A stretch of DNA of 33,012 bases from Gammaproteobacteria bacterium (GTDB lineage Bacteria; Pseudomonadota; Gammaproteobacteria; JABHGC01), in assembly GCA_027077805.1 (NCBI GenBank), contig JALWTS010000001.1:1-33012 (forward strand). Direction: 5' to 3'. This document shows positions 9,401 through 17,927 of the stretch, piece by piece (position 1 is the first letter of the stretch; each line of letters begins with the position of its first letter). The position numbers were made by a program, and so were the translations under genes. Under the pieces are notes generated by a model that saw nothing but the letters and a program-made list of their open reading frames with translations, searched no databases and had not been told where the DNA came from.

Positions 9401-9892
9401 CAAACCATTCAATCTTTGAAAGCAGGACACTTAGTCAGTCATGCGAATACAACGACCAAAGGCGTAGAAATCAACCTACAACTGCCCGCTTTATTACCTG
9501 AAGATTATGTTATAGACATTCACAGTCGTTTGATTTTATATAAACGTATTGCCAATGCCAAGACTCATCAAGCATTAAATCAAATTAAACTGGAAATTAT
9601 TGATAGATTTGGACAATTACCACCATCAGCGAAGAATTTATTTATCATTACTCAGTTAAAACACCAGGCTTTTGCAATGGGGATTCAAAAAATTGAAGCA
9701 GGATTAACATCAGGTCGCTTAGTATTTAAACCGCAGGTCAGTATTAATCCCGAAAAATTAGTGATATTAATCCAAACTCAAGCACAACATTATCGACTTG
9801 AAGGTCAAGATCAATTAAAATTTTATTATGACATGAGCAATCCTGAGATTCGATTAAAACAGGTGCAACAACTTTTAAATCAACTGCAATAA
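6455..9892 (+). CDS. mfd: Transcription-repair coupling factor Mfd
   Basis: Mfd is an ATP-driven DNA translocase that removes RNA polymerase stalled at lesions and recruits UvrA. It has 1145 residues, essentially full length (E. coli 1148). In order: a UvrB-like N-terminal module (~1-330), the CarD-like RNA polymerase interaction domain starting near 480 (KIGDPVVHQEHGIGRFQGL), helicase domain 1 with Walker A GDVGFGKTE (~629) and DEEH (Asp731), domain 2 with TTIIESGIDVPTANTIIVE and QLRGRVGRS, the translocation motif region, and the C-terminal TRCF domain. The start ATG at 6455 has no strong Shine-Dalgarno; the 21-nt gap after galE suggests coupling. csiV-like follows after 7 nt. Confidence 0.98.
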   Translation: MAEAYSPFDPILTDNYRWTGLHGCSPALAIASLARQQPQLVVVVCEDNQTADKLAQQLQFFSGENYPIFQFPDWETLPYDIFSPLPDIVSQRLTLLYQLETLKKGILILPITTLMQRVSPKSYLKTHSFLLNKGDTFDMDITRQQLHQLGYSEVSEVLSHSEYSIRGSIIDIYPMGSELPYRVDLFDDKIDSIRLFAPETQRSIKQIEAIHILPAKEFPFDEQAIAHFQHNYQQYFKNKTQSFIYQEVKLGNLPSGIDYYFPLFFEQCQTQTLVDYLPKPCVVVQFSDTQTSAQTFYQQIQYRYKQRYHDMERPILEPWLLYLSPSNLQQQLQEREQLSQISIQIKASKKFHHYQTKTLPDLVLQAKQSNPLKALQKFIQKFSGRILLTAESTGRREILLELLQAHELHPKIYPNWQAFLHDDCSLGLTIAPIEQGMLIEQPAFALMTEFQIYGEHASQSRRQSKVADPDTLIRSFTELKIGDPVVHQEHGIGRFQGLQTLDMDQQAKEFLLIAYANDDKLYVPIANLDQISRYSGSSKEKAPLHKLGSEQWQKTKRKALAKIHDVATELLEIQAKRLSVKGFKHHVEEKDYQTFSASFAFEHTPDQASTIQSVLDDMQSPHPMDRVVCGDVGFGKTEVALHASFIAVQNHQQVAILVPTTLLAEQHLQNFQDRFADWPMKVESLSRFRTAKQQQKILDQLTAGTLDIVIGTHKLLQPSIKFKNLGLVIIDEEHRFGVRHKERLKQLRANVDLLTLTATPIPRTLNMAMAGLRDLSIIATPPPNRHAIQTFISEWNDTTIQEACLREIKRGGQIYLLHNDISTIEHRAETLGKLLPQAKIRIAHGQMSEKQLEGIMLDFYHQRFHILVCTTIIESGIDVPTANTIIVERADKLGLAQLHQLRGRVGRSHHRAYAYFITPKLNTLSKEAQQRIQVLAESKELGSGFVLATHDLEIRGAGELLGQEQSGEIHAIGFNLYCELLEQTIQSLKAGHLVSHANTTTKGVEINLQLPALLPEDYVIDIHSRLILYKRIANAKTHQALNQIKLEIIDRFGQLPPSAKNLFIITQLKHQAFAMGIQKIEAGLTSGRLVFKPQVSINPEKLVILIQTQAQHYRLEGQDQLKFYYDMSNPEIRLKQVQQLLNQLQ

Positions 9893-9899
9893 CCATTTT

Positions 9900-10664
9900 A
9901 TGAAAAATGCTATCTTTATATTATCTTCTGCCTTAGTCTTGTTTGTAATAAATATTCCCTTAATCAGCCAAGCAGAGCAAAACCAAGCGGAGCAAAAAAA
10001 CTCACCCATCCGTTATCAAATTGAATTGATTATTTTTGCTTATCAACAAATCAAAACCAATGAATATTGGGATCAAGATGAGATTGCGAGTATTGACTGG
10101 CATCCTCAACCCGCTGATGAATTAGTCGCTTATCAGCCAGAAACGACAACAAGCGTAGTACAACAAGGGCAACAAATGGCGAGTAATCCTGCCGAATTTC
10201 GACTAAGCAATATTGCGAAAAAACTACAACGTTCTAGTGATTATAAACTACTATTTCATCAGGCTTGGCAACAAGCATTGCCCCGTTATCAAAAAGGTCA
10301 TTGGCTTAAAATCAGCGACTTGCCTTTAAAAAAAGGGAATATCAATAAACCCTCATTTGATAAGCACACTGTGATATTGTCGGATGAACAAGCCATAGCA
10401 AAATTAGAAGGTCGAATAAAAGTTTTCAGAAAACGTTTTTTTCACGTTGCCTTAGAAATGTTATATCATTCAGACTATCAAAATCCTGAAACCGGCACTC
10501 ATCCAGAGCCTCAACTTTCAGAATATCAAGCAATAGAACCGCAAACAGTGAGTTTTTACTTTAAGCAACAGCAACAAGTAGCATTAAATAAAATCTATTA
10601 CTTTGACCATCCTGTGATTGCGGGATTAATTTATATTACTAAATATCATGGCAAATACCAATGA
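9900..10664 (+). CDS. CsiV-family periplasmic protein
   Basis: This 254-residue protein has an N-terminal signal peptide (KNAIFILSSALVLFVINIPL, then ISQAEQ), so it should be exported. The mature part starts with YQIELIIFAYQ, the opening strand typical of the CsiV family (described in Vibrio as a peptidoglycan-binding cell-shape-integrity protein), and ends with FDHPVIAGLIYITKY, which resembles the conserved C-terminal end of that family. Its position directly after mfd (7 nt) matches the location of csiV-type genes in other gammaproteobacteria. The middle (residues ~60-190) is poorly conserved and Gln-rich. Family assignment rests on end motifs plus neighbourhood; function here is inferred. 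Confidence 0.7.
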   Translation: MKNAIFILSSALVLFVINIPLISQAEQNQAEQKNSPIRYQIELIIFAYQQIKTNEYWDQDEIASIDWHPQPADELVAYQPETTTSVVQQGQQMASNPAEFRLSNIAKKLQRSSDYKLLFHQAWQQALPRYQKGHWLKISDLPLKKGNINKPSFDKHTVILSDEQAIAKLEGRIKVFRKRFFHVALEMLYHSDYQNPETGTHPEPQLSEYQAIEPQTVSFYFKQQQQVALNKIYYFDHPVIAGLIYITKYHGKYQ

Positions 10665-10719
10665 AAATAAATAATTTAATACTATTACTTATTTATAACA
10701 ATATTTAAAGGAGAAAATA

Positions 10720-11184
10720 ATGGAACGTTCTGATATTATCTACCAAATTCACACTGCTAAAAGAGCTCATATTAGCTGGTTATCCCATGCCCAAGCTTTA
10801 GTTTCAGGCTTGCCTTTAGAAAAAGAAAGCATACCAATATTTGCAACCGACTGTCAATTTGGACAATGGTATTATCGCGAAGGTCAAATGCTATCTAGTA
10901 TTGATGAGTTTAAAGCAATAGAACAACCCCATAAGGATTTACATCAAGTTTATATGAAAATCTTTAAACTATTATTCACAGAACACAAAATTTCATTGCT
11001 ACAAAAAATTCTTGGACTTGCCAGTAAAGCCAAACAATCTGATATTGCCATGGCTAATCGCTTATTATCACAATTAGAACATATTTCTGAAAATATGCTA
11101 AAACATCTGGAAGCCTTGGAAACCACCATTAATAATATGAATGAAAACCAATGGCAACAACTCGCACAAAAAGCAACCAGTTAA
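10720..11184 (+). CDS. Stand-alone CZB (chemoreceptor zinc-binding) domain protein
   Basis: The 154-residue protein is almost only a CZB domain: HISW (His17), DCQFGQWYYREGQ (Cys45) and EQPHKDLHQVY (His71, His75) give the His/Cys/His/His zinc ligands. CZB domains usually sit at the C-terminus of chemoreceptors or on diguanylate cyclases and sense zinc or hypochlorous acid through the Cys-Zn centre. Here no signalling domain is attached; the last ~60 residues are predicted helical (QLEHISENMLKHLEALETTI), so it may partner another protein. An excellent AAAGGAG precedes the ATG by about 7 nt. It ends 10 nt from the convergent tetR gene. The chemosensory genes are 16 kb away. Confidence 0.82.
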   Translation: MERSDIIYQIHTAKRAHISWLSHAQALVSGLPLEKESIPIFATDCQFGQWYYREGQMLSSIDEFKAIEQPHKDLHQVYMKIFKLLFTEHKISLLQKILGLASKAKQSDIAMANRLLSQLEHISENMLKHLEALETTINNMNENQWQQLAQKATS

Positions 11185-11194
11185 GCAACCAAAC

Positions 11195-11788
11195 TTAAAC
11201 TAACAACTGTATCAAAGATTGGCTCATTTGGCGGATTTTGTCGGGATCGTTATGCGTTTTAGCTAATAAAATCATCCCTTCCAAGCTCGCAAATAAAATT
11301 TGAGCTAATTCGGTCGCAGGAAGTTTGACTGGAATTTCGCCTTTGTCCATAGCTTCCTGCAATACCTCTTTAAATATTGCTTGAATCTCTTCAAATACTT
11401 GGTCAATTCTTTGGCGAATTAACTCATCCTTGGTACTTAATTCCAACGCTAAATTACCAAAGGGACATCCTTGCATACGACAAGATTTAGATTTTAATTC
11501 CACCTGCATCGCAATCAATTGATCAATAAATTTTTGTAGCCGTTGCAAAGGTGAATATTGACTCGATAAATTAGGCTCAAATAAATTTTGTTGAAATGCC
11601 ACCCACATATGATCTAACACAGCAAGCGTTAAATCCCGTTTTGAGGGGAAAAAATGGTAAAAACTCCCTTTTTTTACCCCAGCATGATCGCAAATTTCTT
11701 GCACCCCAACATCGGCATAACTGCGTGCATAGATTAAAGTTTGCGCACTATCTAAAATGCGTTGTTTCGCTGTACTTGTTCTACCCAT
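11195..11788 (-). CDS. TetR/AcrR-family transcriptional regulator
   Basis: This 197-residue repressor-type protein has the TetR helix-turn-helix at residues ~10-55: SAQTLIYARSYADVGVQEIC then VKKGSFYHFFPSKRDL, the FYHFF/K signature. The C-terminal half contains CRMQGCPFGNLALELS, found in a TetR subgroup (TetR_C_11-like, many of them regulating nearby detoxification or efflux genes); the two cysteines could be redox-active but this is speculation. It starts 47 nt after the dapB stop on the same strand, so it may be read through from dapB; no obvious target gene is adjacent. Its end converges on the CZB gene. The ligand is unknown. Confidence 0.88.
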   Translation of the reverse strand: MGRTSTAKQRILDSAQTLIYARSYADVGVQEICDHAGVKKGSFYHFFPSKRDLTLAVLDHMWVAFQQNLFEPNLSSQYSPLQRLQKFIDQLIAMQVELKSKSCRMQGCPFGNLALELSTKDELIRQRIDQVFEEIQAIFKEVLQEAMDKGEIPVKLPATELAQILFASLEGMILLAKTHNDPDKIRQMSQSLIQLLV

Positions 11789-11835
11789 TGTGCCATTCTA
11801 GTTGACTGGCTGGTAAAGCTCAAGATTTTTTTGCT

Positions 11836-12636
11836 TTAATTTAAGGCTAAAACATCCTGCATATCAAACAAACCTTGTGAATACTGCCCTAACCACAAAG
11901 CCGCTCGCATTGCCCCATTAGCAAATGTCATGCGTGAAGAGGCTTTATGGGTAATTTCAACCCGCTCACCAATGCCTGCAAACATTACCGTATGCTCACC
12001 CACGATATCACCTGCTCGAATGGTTTCAAATCCAATGGTTTGTCTCTCTCGCTCACCTGTTACGCCTTGCCGACCATAAACTGCTGTTTTCGCCAAATCT
12101 CGATTTAAGGTATCGGCGAGAATTTCCCCCATGTGTACCGCCGTTCCTGAGGGGGCATCAACTTTATGTCTATGATGAGCTTCAATCACTTCTACATCAA
12201 ATTCATCGCCTAAAACCTTAGCGGCTGTGGCAATTAATTTAAAACACAAATTCACCCCAATACTCATATTAGGGGCAAATACAATGGCAATGTCTTGACT
12301 CGCTGTTACAATTTGCTGTTTTTGTTCAGCACTAAAACCTGTGGTACCAATAACAATTTTTTTCTGCTGTTGTTGGCAATAGTTTAAATGATTTAAACTT
12401 ACCTCAGGTCGAGTAAAATCGACCAAGACATCAAAATCCTGTGCCCGCACTAAAGACTCTACAACGGCAACATTTAACGCATCCATTCCTGCTAAAGTAC
12501 CCGCATCCACACCAATAAAACGACTGCCCACAGTTTCAGTGGCGGCAACTAATTCTAATCCTTGTGTTTGAGCACATGCCCGCACCAAACAACGCCCCAT
12601 CCGCCCTGCGGCACCGACAATAGCAACTTTAGTCAT
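11836..12636 (-). CDS. dapB: 4-hydroxy-tetrahydrodipicolinate reductase DapB
   Basis: DapB reduces hydroxy-tetrahydrodipicolinate with NAD(P)H in the lysine/diaminopimelate pathway, which feeds peptidoglycan. It has 266 residues (normal ~270). The nucleotide-binding motif [12 protein letters not shown] is at residues 7-18; VIGTTGFS marks the middle; the catalytic segment [15 protein letters not shown] (His155, Lys158) is intact; the C-terminal [16 protein letters not shown] is typical. AAGGAACAC lies just before the ATG on the minus strand. It follows dnaJ, as in pseudomonads, with a REP-like palindrome in the 107-nt gap. Confidence 0.97.
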   Translation of the reverse strand: MTKVAIVGAAGRMGRCLVRACAQTQGLELVAATETVGSRFIGVDAGTLAGMDALNVAVVESLVRAQDFDVLVDFTRPEVSLNHLNYCQQQQKKIVIGTTGFSAEQKQQIVTASQDIAIVFAPNMSIGVNLCFKLIATAAKVLGDEFDVEVIEAHHRHKVDAPSGTAVHMGEILADTLNRDLAKTAVYGRQGVTGERERQTIGFETIRAGDIVGEHTVMFAGIGERVEITHKASSRMTFANGAMRAALWLGQYSQGLFDMQDVLALN

Positions 12637-12705
12637 TTTTTGTGTTCCTTTTATTTGATTGTTTTCCGTAATATAGTAACTTCTTATTGATAAATGAGTA
12701 ATTCA

Positions 12706-12735
12706 GGCATTCCCACGCAGAAGCGTGGGAACAAG
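12706..12735. repeat. REP-like palindrome between dnaJ and dapB
   Basis: A perfect 9-bp stem TTCCCACGC / GCGTGGGAA (12710-12718 with 12723-12731) encloses the loop AGAA, flanked by GGCA and CAAGG. It is GC-rich in an AT-rich gap, starts 13 nt after the dnaJ stop and has no T-tract. From memory, palindromes of the form TTCCCACGC-n-GCGTGGGAA are dispersed in several filamentous bacteria; I see only one copy here. It could also stop or stabilise the dnaJ transcript. Confidence 0.6.
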
Positions 12736-12743
12736 GGAAAATA

Positions 12744-13880
12744 TTACTTCGCCAAATTCTCAAAAAAGTTTTTCACCCCATCTAACCAAGAACTGGCTTG
12801 TGGGTTATGACTTTTATCGGAAGCATGTAAAGTCTGTTCAAATTGGCGTAGAATGTTTTTTTGCTCATCGCTTAAATGTACAGGGGTTTCTACAATGACT
12901 CGACAAAGTAAATCGCCTACTTCCCTCCCTCGCACTGATTTAACGCCTTTGCCTCTTAAACGGAATAATTTTCCTGTTTGCGTACCTTCAGGAATTTTTA
13001 GTTTGACTCGACTATCTAAGGTTGGCACTTCAAGTTCCCCCCCTAAAGCGGCGGTAGTAAAACTAATGGGCACTTCACAAAATAAATTCTGCCCATCTCT
13101 CACAAAAATAGGATGTTCTTTAATGCTAATGTGAACATATAAATCACCAGGGGGTGAACCATGTTCACCTGCTTCCCCTTCACCCGATAAACGGATTCTA
13201 TCGCCTTGATCTACTCCAGGGGGAATTTTAACGGATAGGGTTTTGTATTCTTCAATACGACCTTGACCTCGACAACTATTACAAGGATCTTTAATAATGG
13301 TGCCTGAACCATGACAAGTAGGACAGGTTTGTTGAATCGAGAAGAAACCTTGTTGCATCCGCACTTGCCCAGCACCTTTACAGCTTGGACAGTTGGTCGG
13401 TTTCGACCCTTTTTTAGCACCAGAACCTTGACAACTACTACAAGTTACCAGTGTTGGAATCCGAATCTTGGTACTGGTGCCGTTAATCGCTTGTTCTAAT
13501 GTTAATTCTAAATTATACCTTAAATCCGAACCACGTCGAGATCGACTACCACTCCCCCCACCTCTAGTACCACCAAAAATATCGCCAAAAACATCACCAA
13601 AAATATCACTAAAATTCGCATTTCCTTGAGAGAAACCAGCGCCCCCCATAGAAGGATCGACCCCAGCATGACCAAATTGATCATAAGCGGCCCGCTTTTT
13701 GGAATCGGATAACACTTCATAGGCTTCTTTAACATCCTTAAATTTTTCCTCTGCGGCATTATCCCCCGCATTTCTATCAGGATGATATTTCATTGCCAGT
13801 TTACGATACGCTTTTTTAATTTCGGCATCACTGGCATTTTTCGATACTTCTAGCGTTTCATAATAATCTCGTTTTGACAT
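12744..13880 (-). CDS. dnaJ: Chaperone DnaJ (Hsp40)
   Basis: DnaJ delivers unfolded proteins to DnaK and stimulates its ATPase. It has 378 residues, full length. In order: the J-domain with the HPD motif in [10 protein letters not shown] (~30-39); a Gly/Phe-rich stretch (~75-110) with [10 protein letters not shown]; four zinc-binding repeats, [24 protein letters not shown] and CNSCRGQG (~147-209); and the C-terminal substrate-binding domains. AGAAGGAC precedes the ATG at a good distance. It follows dnaK by 125 nt, a gap that contains a strong hairpin, so its level may be set below that of dnaK. Confidence 0.98.
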   Translation of the reverse strand: MSKRDYYETLEVSKNASDAEIKKAYRKLAMKYHPDRNAGDNAAEEKFKDVKEAYEVLSDSKKRAAYDQFGHAGVDPSMGGAGFSQGNANFSDIFGDVFGDIFGGTRGGGSGSRSRRGSDLRYNLELTLEQAINGTSTKIRIPTLVTCSSCQGSGAKKGSKPTNCPSCKGAGQVRMQQGFFSIQQTCPTCHGSGTIIKDPCNSCRGQGRIEEYKTLSVKIPPGVDQGDRIRLSGEGEAGEHGSPPGDLYVHISIKEHPIFVRDGQNLFCEVPISFTTAALGGELEVPTLDSRVKLKIPEGTQTGKLFRLRGKGVKSVRGREVGDLLCRVIVETPVHLSDEQKNILRQFEQTLHASDKSHNPQASSWLDGVKNFFENLAK

Positions 13881-13905
13881 ATTTTTGTCCTTCTACAAAA
13901 GCAAC

Positions 13906-13944
13906 ACCACATGAAAGTAAAATCCCTTTTACTTAGCATGTGGT
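13906..13944 (-). promoter_or_regulatory. Long stem-loop between dnaK and dnaJ
   Basis: An interrupted inverted repeat: outer arms ACCACATG (13906-13913) and CATGTGGT (13937-13944), inner arms AGTAAAA (13916-13922) and TTTTACT (13927-13933), apical loop TCCC, with a 2/3-nt internal bulge. That is 15 paired bases. No T-tract follows in the transcribed direction, so partial termination, transcript processing or 3'-end protection of the dnaK message are all possible. It ends ~25 nt before the dnaJ start. Confidence 0.6.
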
Positions 13945-14005
13945 ATCTACTAATCAATCAACAAGTTAATGGCATTTATATTTAAAATACTCCAGTTAAC
14001 TTATT

Positions 14006-15979
14006 TTATTTTTTGTCGTCATTAACTTCTTCAAACTCAGCATCAACCACATCGTCTTTGCCACCAGCATTATCACTGGCACTTGTAGAGCTGGCATTGT
14101 TAGCGGTTCCTGTTCCTGTGCCAGTCGCACCCGCTTCTGGATTCACACCTGCTTGACCTGCTTTATCTGCGTAAAGTTTTTCCGCCATTTTTCCAGAAGC
14201 CTCGGTTAAAATATTCAACTTCGCTTCAATCTCATCTTTGCTATCCGATTTCAAGGCTTCTTGTAAATCTTTAATGGCGGCCTCAATTTTAGATTTTTCA
14301 TCCGCTTCTAATTTTTCACCCAATTCTTTCATGGATTTTTCAGTAGCGTGAATCATGCTGTCGGCTTTATTACGAGTCTCCACTAATTCATGGAATTTTT
14401 TATCTTCCTCTTTATGGGCTTCCGCGTCTCTGACCATTTTGTCAATTTCTTCATCCGATAAACCACTGGACGCTTTAATCACAATTGATTGTTCTTTGCC
14501 TGTGGCTTTATCTTTGGCCGAGACATTTAAAATACCATTTGCATCAATGTCAAAGGTTACTTCAATTTGTGGTACGCCCCTAGGGGAAGGAGGAATATCA
14601 CTTAAATCAAAACGACCTAAAGATTTATTCGCCATTGCCTGTTCCCGTTCCCCTTGTAAGACATGAACAGTGACAGCGGTTTGATTATCATCAGCGGTAG
14701 AAAATACCTGATTGGCTTTGGTTGGAATCGTTGTATTTTTTTCGATTAACTTAGTCATTACCCCACCTAAGGTTTCAATACCTAAGGATAATGGTGTGAC
14801 ATCTAATAATAATACATCTTTAACATCACCCCCTAAAACCCCCCCTTGAATGGCAGCACCAATGGCAACGGCTTCATCAGGATTGACATCACGTTTGGCT
14901 TCTTTACCAAAAAATTCTTTGACAGAGGCTTGTACCATAGGCATACGAGTTTGCCCACCGACTAAGATCACATTATCAATCTCAGATTTGGATAAACCCG
15001 CATCTTTTAACGCCGTTTGACAAGGTCCAATGGTACGTTGGACTAATTCTTCCACTAATGACTCTAGTTTGCTACGAGTGAGTTTAATATTTAAATGTTT
15101 TGGTCCTGTCGCATCCGCTGTAATATAAGGTAAATTTACATCGGTTTGGGTGCTAGAAGATAATTCGATTTTGGCTTTTTCTGCTGCTTCTTTCAAGCGT
15201 TGTAAAGCTAAAGGATCATTGTGTAAATCGATGCCTTGGTCTTTTTTAAATTCATCGGCAAGATAATCAATAATTCTTAAATCAAAATCTTCCCCACCTA
15301 AGAAGGTATCACCATTGGTCGATAATACTTCAAATTGATGCTCGCCATCGACTTCCGCAATCTCAATAATTGAAATATCAAAAGTACCGCCTCCGAGGTC
15401 ATACACGGCAATTTTCGCATCACCACGGTGTTTATCCATACCATACGCTAAGGCAGCGGCGGTTGGTTCATTGATAATTCGTTTCACATCTAAGCCTGCA
15501 ATACGTCCAGCATCTTTGGTTGCTTGACGTTGCGAATCATTAAAATAAGCTGGGACCGTAATAACCGCTTCTTTAACGTCTTCACCAAGATAATCTTCTG
15601 CCGTTTTTTTCATTTTCATTAACACTTTGGCCGAAATTTCTGGAGGTGCCATTTTTTTACCGTTGACTTCTACCCAAGCATCCCCATTATCGGCACTCAC
15701 AATGTTATAAGGCACCATCTTAATATCACGTTGCACGACATCATCTTTAAAACGACGACCGATCAAGCGTTTTACCGCAAACAGTGTATTGTTTGGGTTA
15801 GTAACGGCTTGACGTTTTGCCGATTGTCCCACTAAAATTTCGTTATCATCTGTAAAGGCGACAATGGAAGGCGTAGTTCTATCACCTTCGCTATTTTCAA
15901 TGACGTGTTGGGTTTTGCCTTCCATTACCGCAACACAGGAATTGGTGGTTCCTAAGTCAATACCAATAATTTTGCTCAT
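14006..15979 (-). CDS. dnaK: Chaperone DnaK (Hsp70)
   Basis: DnaK is the ATP-dependent Hsp70. It has 657 residues, slightly longer than E. coli (638); the surplus lies in the low-complexity C-terminal tail, rich in Gly/Thr/Ala/Ser, before the conserved [12 protein letters not shown] end. Visible: the phosphate-binding [48 protein letters not shown], the [10 protein letters not shown] motif, the linker region [19 protein letters not shown], and the lidded substrate domain. GGAG lies ~9 nt before the ATG. It is transcribed from grpE (gap 127 nt) towards dnaJ. Confidence 0.99.
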   Translation of the reverse strand: MSKIIGIDLGTTNSCVAVMEGKTQHVIENSEGDRTTPSIVAFTDDNEILVGQSAKRQAVTNPNNTLFAVKRLIGRRFKDDVVQRDIKMVPYNIVSADNGDAWVEVNGKKMAPPEISAKVLMKMKKTAEDYLGEDVKEAVITVPAYFNDSQRQATKDAGRIAGLDVKRIINEPTAAALAYGMDKHRGDAKIAVYDLGGGTFDISIIEIAEVDGEHQFEVLSTNGDTFLGGEDFDLRIIDYLADEFKKDQGIDLHNDPLALQRLKEAAEKAKIELSSSTQTDVNLPYITADATGPKHLNIKLTRSKLESLVEELVQRTIGPCQTALKDAGLSKSEIDNVILVGGQTRMPMVQASVKEFFGKEAKRDVNPDEAVAIGAAIQGGVLGGDVKDVLLLDVTPLSLGIETLGGVMTKLIEKNTTIPTKANQVFSTADDNQTAVTVHVLQGEREQAMANKSLGRFDLSDIPPSPRGVPQIEVTFDIDANGILNVSAKDKATGKEQSIVIKASSGLSDEEIDKMVRDAEAHKEEDKKFHELVETRNKADSMIHATEKSMKELGEKLEADEKSKIEAAIKDLQEALKSDSKDEIEAKLNILTEASGKMAEKLYADKAGQAGVNPEAGATGTGTGTANNASSTSASDNAGGKDDVVDAEFEEVNDDKK

Positions 15980-16056
15980 CGTTATACTCCAATAAAACTT
16001 GCTTTTAATCTCATTAAAATTTGTAAGATTTTTAAAATTTGTTTACTTGATTACTA

Positions 16057-16084
16057 ATATTTGGTTATTTTTAATTTATTCAAG
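16057..16084 (-). promoter_or_regulatory. Weak candidate sigma-32 promoter before dnaK
   Basis: On the minus strand CTTGAA (16079-16084) is followed after 14 nt by CCAAATAT (16057-16064). The -35 matches the heat-shock consensus, the -10 only partly (CCCCATNT). If used, it would give dnaK its own start about 75 nt upstream of the ATG. Confidence 0.25.
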
Positions 16085-16106
16085 CAAACAATGATTTTTT
16101 TGTGAT

Positions 16107-16754
16107 CTATTTTTTTGCTACAACTACCATAGCAGGACGTAACAAGCGTTTGTTTAAAGTAAACCCTTTTTGATATACTGTGATTACGGTATTGGGTTCA
16201 TATTCATCGCTTACCTGCATTGACATTGCTTGATGTTGCTCGGGATTAAATTTTTCCCCTAATGGATTGATTTCCTCTACCCCAAATTTTTCAAACACTG
16301 CCAACAGTTGTTTTAAAGTTAATTCAATACCTTCACGCAATTTATCCACATCCGTCTGTTGTTGTGCGGCATTAATGCCTAATTCCATACTGTCCTTCAC
16401 AGGAAATAACTCTTTTAAGAAATTTTCCAAGGCATATTTATGGGCATTTTCTAAATCACGTTGATGCCGACGCTTTAGATTTTCAATATCGGCTTGTGAT
16501 AATAATAATTTATTCCAATATTGATCCGCTTTTTCTCGGGCATCTTGTAACTCAAGTAATGCTTGTTCATGGCTTAATTCTTCAACCGTATCGGCATGAA
16601 CATCAGTGTCAGTCACAACCTCATCTACCGCTTGGGTATCTGTTTTTGCGGTAATTTGCTCCTCAGCTTTGTCCTCAGCAACAGTATCGGTATTATTAGT
16701 AATGGTCTCATTGTCTATTGTATCTTCAGCTTGCTGTTGGGGTTTCTCTGCCAT
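16107..16754 (-). CDS. grpE: Nucleotide exchange factor GrpE
   Basis: GrpE releases ADP from DnaK. It has 215 residues (E. coli 197) with a long acidic, Thr/Asp/Glu-rich N-terminus (~1-65), a coiled-coil helix (~65-120: LQDAREKADQYWNKLLLSQA, then NLKRRHQRDLENA), and the beta-domain with PLGEKFNPEQHQAM and a C-terminal GFTLNKRLLRPAMVVV, both typical. GGAGATGGTAGT directly precedes the ATG. A sigma-32-like promoter lies ~30 nt upstream. Order hrcA-grpE-dnaK-dnaJ is the ancestral heat-shock operon. Confidence 0.97.
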   Translation of the reverse strand: MAEKPQQQAEDTIDNETITNNTDTVAEDKAEEQITAKTDTQAVDEVVTDTDVHADTVEELSHEQALLELQDAREKADQYWNKLLLSQADIENLKRRHQRDLENAHKYALENFLKELFPVKDSMELGINAAQQQTDVDKLREGIELTLKQLLAVFEKFGVEEINPLGEKFNPEQHQAMSMQVSDEYEPNTVITVYQKGFTLNKRLLRPAMVVVAKK

Positions 16755-16787
16755 ACTACCATCTCCAAATTGAAAAAGTTTTTAGCT

Positions 16788-16815
16788 AAATAGGGGCGAG
16801 ATGGAAAAATTCAAG
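16788..16815 (-). promoter_or_regulatory. Sigma-32-type heat-shock promoter before grpE
   Basis: On the minus strand CTTGAA (16810-16815) is followed after 13 nt by CCCCTATTT (16788-16796). Heat-shock promoters in E. coli read CTTGAAA, 11-16 nt, CCCCATNT; the dnaK P1 -10 region (CCCCATTTAG) is very like the CCCCTATTTAG seen here. It lies between hrcA and grpE, with the predicted start ~25 nt before the grpE ATG, so grpE-dnaK-dnaJ can be induced independently of hrcA. Confidence 0.7.
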
Positions 16816-16886
16816 TTTTATTTTTGATGAACCTGAGATCAAAACTAGGATTAATTTTAAGATTAAAATTAAAATTAGAATTAGAA

Positions 16887-17927
16887 TTAAGTCGGAGTAA
16901 TCGCTGTACTTAATAATTTCGCAGTTAAATCCACCATAGGAATGACTCGTTGATAATTCATTCGAGTTGGTCCAATCACCCCTAAAACACCAACAACCTT
17001 GCCATCAATCGCATAAGTTGAGGTTACCACACTACAATGACTCAAAGGTTGGTAACCCGATTCTTTGCCAATAAAAATTTGAATTCCTTCGGCACAAAAA
17101 CATTGTTCTAATAAATGCAATACCCCTTGTTTGGCTTGAAATGCTTCAAATAAGGCTTTGAGCCGTTCCATATCGGCAAAATCAACAAACTGCATTAAAT
17201 TGGTTTGCCCTGCCATTAAATAATCTTGTTGTTGTTCTGATATTGCCACTTGATCCGCTAATTCAATGGCCATTAGCATCATTTCATTTAAATTTTGCCG
17301 ATCTTGTTGCATTTCTCGCAAAATCAATTCTCGTAGTTGTGATAAGGTTTGACCTTGAAATCTGGCATTTAAATAATTGGCTGCTTGTTGTAATTGGCTG
17401 GGTGAGTAATCCGTTTGCACTTGAATAATACGATTTTGTACTTCCTTTTCATTCACCACTAAAATCACTAGAATCCGTTTATCAGATAAGGGCAAAAACT
17501 CAATTTGTCGAAACGATACTAATTGTCGTTTTGGTAATGTTACCACACTAGCAAGTTGGGTCAGACCTGATAAGGTTTGCGAAGTGGATTCTAATATTTC
17601 AGTTTCTAACTGCCCAACACAAGCAAAAATTTGTTGTTCCAAACTTTTAATTTCATCAGTGGAAGGTGGCGACATAGTTAATAATGAGTCCACAAACAAA
17701 CGATAACCATTGACCGTAGGAATACGTCCTGCGGAAGTATGTGGTGATTCCACTAAGCCCATCGCCTCTAAATCGGATAATACATGGCGAATGGTGGCAG
17801 GACTTAAGGCAAGTTCCTCTTCGGCTAAGGTTCGAGAACCCACAGGTAAGCCTTCATTAATATAACGTTCAATTAATCGTTTTAATAATCGCTGTGAGCG
17901 TTCGGTAAAGGTTTCTTTTTTTGCCAT
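16887..17927 (-). CDS. hrcA: Heat-inducible transcription repressor HrcA
   Basis: HrcA represses chaperone operons by binding CIRCE (TTAGCACTC-n9-GAGTGCTAA). It has 346 residues, the normal length. The N-terminal winged helix has QRLLKRLIERYINEGLPVGS then SPATIRHVLSDLEAMGLVES; HTSAGRIPTVNGYRLFVDSL is a family signature; the GAF-like C-terminal half contains NRIIQVQTDYSPSQLQQA and GVLGVIGPTRMNYQRVIPMV. GTG (17930) and ATG (17927) are adjacent possible starts; GGAA 5 nt before the ATG favours the latter. It diverges from nadK. I find no CIRCE upstream of hrcA, grpE or dnaK; its operator may be elsewhere, for example before groESL. Confidence 0.96.
   Translation of the reverse strand: MAKKETFTERSQRLLKRLIERYINEGLPVGSRTLAEEELALSPATIRHVLSDLEAMGLVESPHTSAGRIPTVNGYRLFVDSLLTMSPPSTDEIKSLEQQIFACVGQLETEILESTSQTLSGLTQLASVVTLPKRQLVSFRQIEFLPLSDKRILVILVVNEKEVQNRIIQVQTDYSPSQLQQAANYLNARFQGQTLSQLRELILREMQQDRQNLNEMMLMAIELADQVAISEQQQDYLMAGQTNLMQFVDFADMERLKALFEAFQAKQGVLHLLEQCFCAEGIQIFIGKESGYQPLSHCSVVTSTYAIDGKVVGVLGVIGPTRMNYQRVIPMVDLTAKLLSTAITPT

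Noticed and set aside
10665..10719. ATAAATAA/TTATTTAT inverted repeat after the csiV-like gene as a terminator
   Set aside because: Stem of A-T pairs only with a 14-nt loop; too weak to call in such AT-rich sequence.
14355..14666. 103-codon plus-strand frame opposite dnaK
   Set aside because: Antisense to the strongly conserved dnaK; such frames are common opposite dnaK through codon bias.
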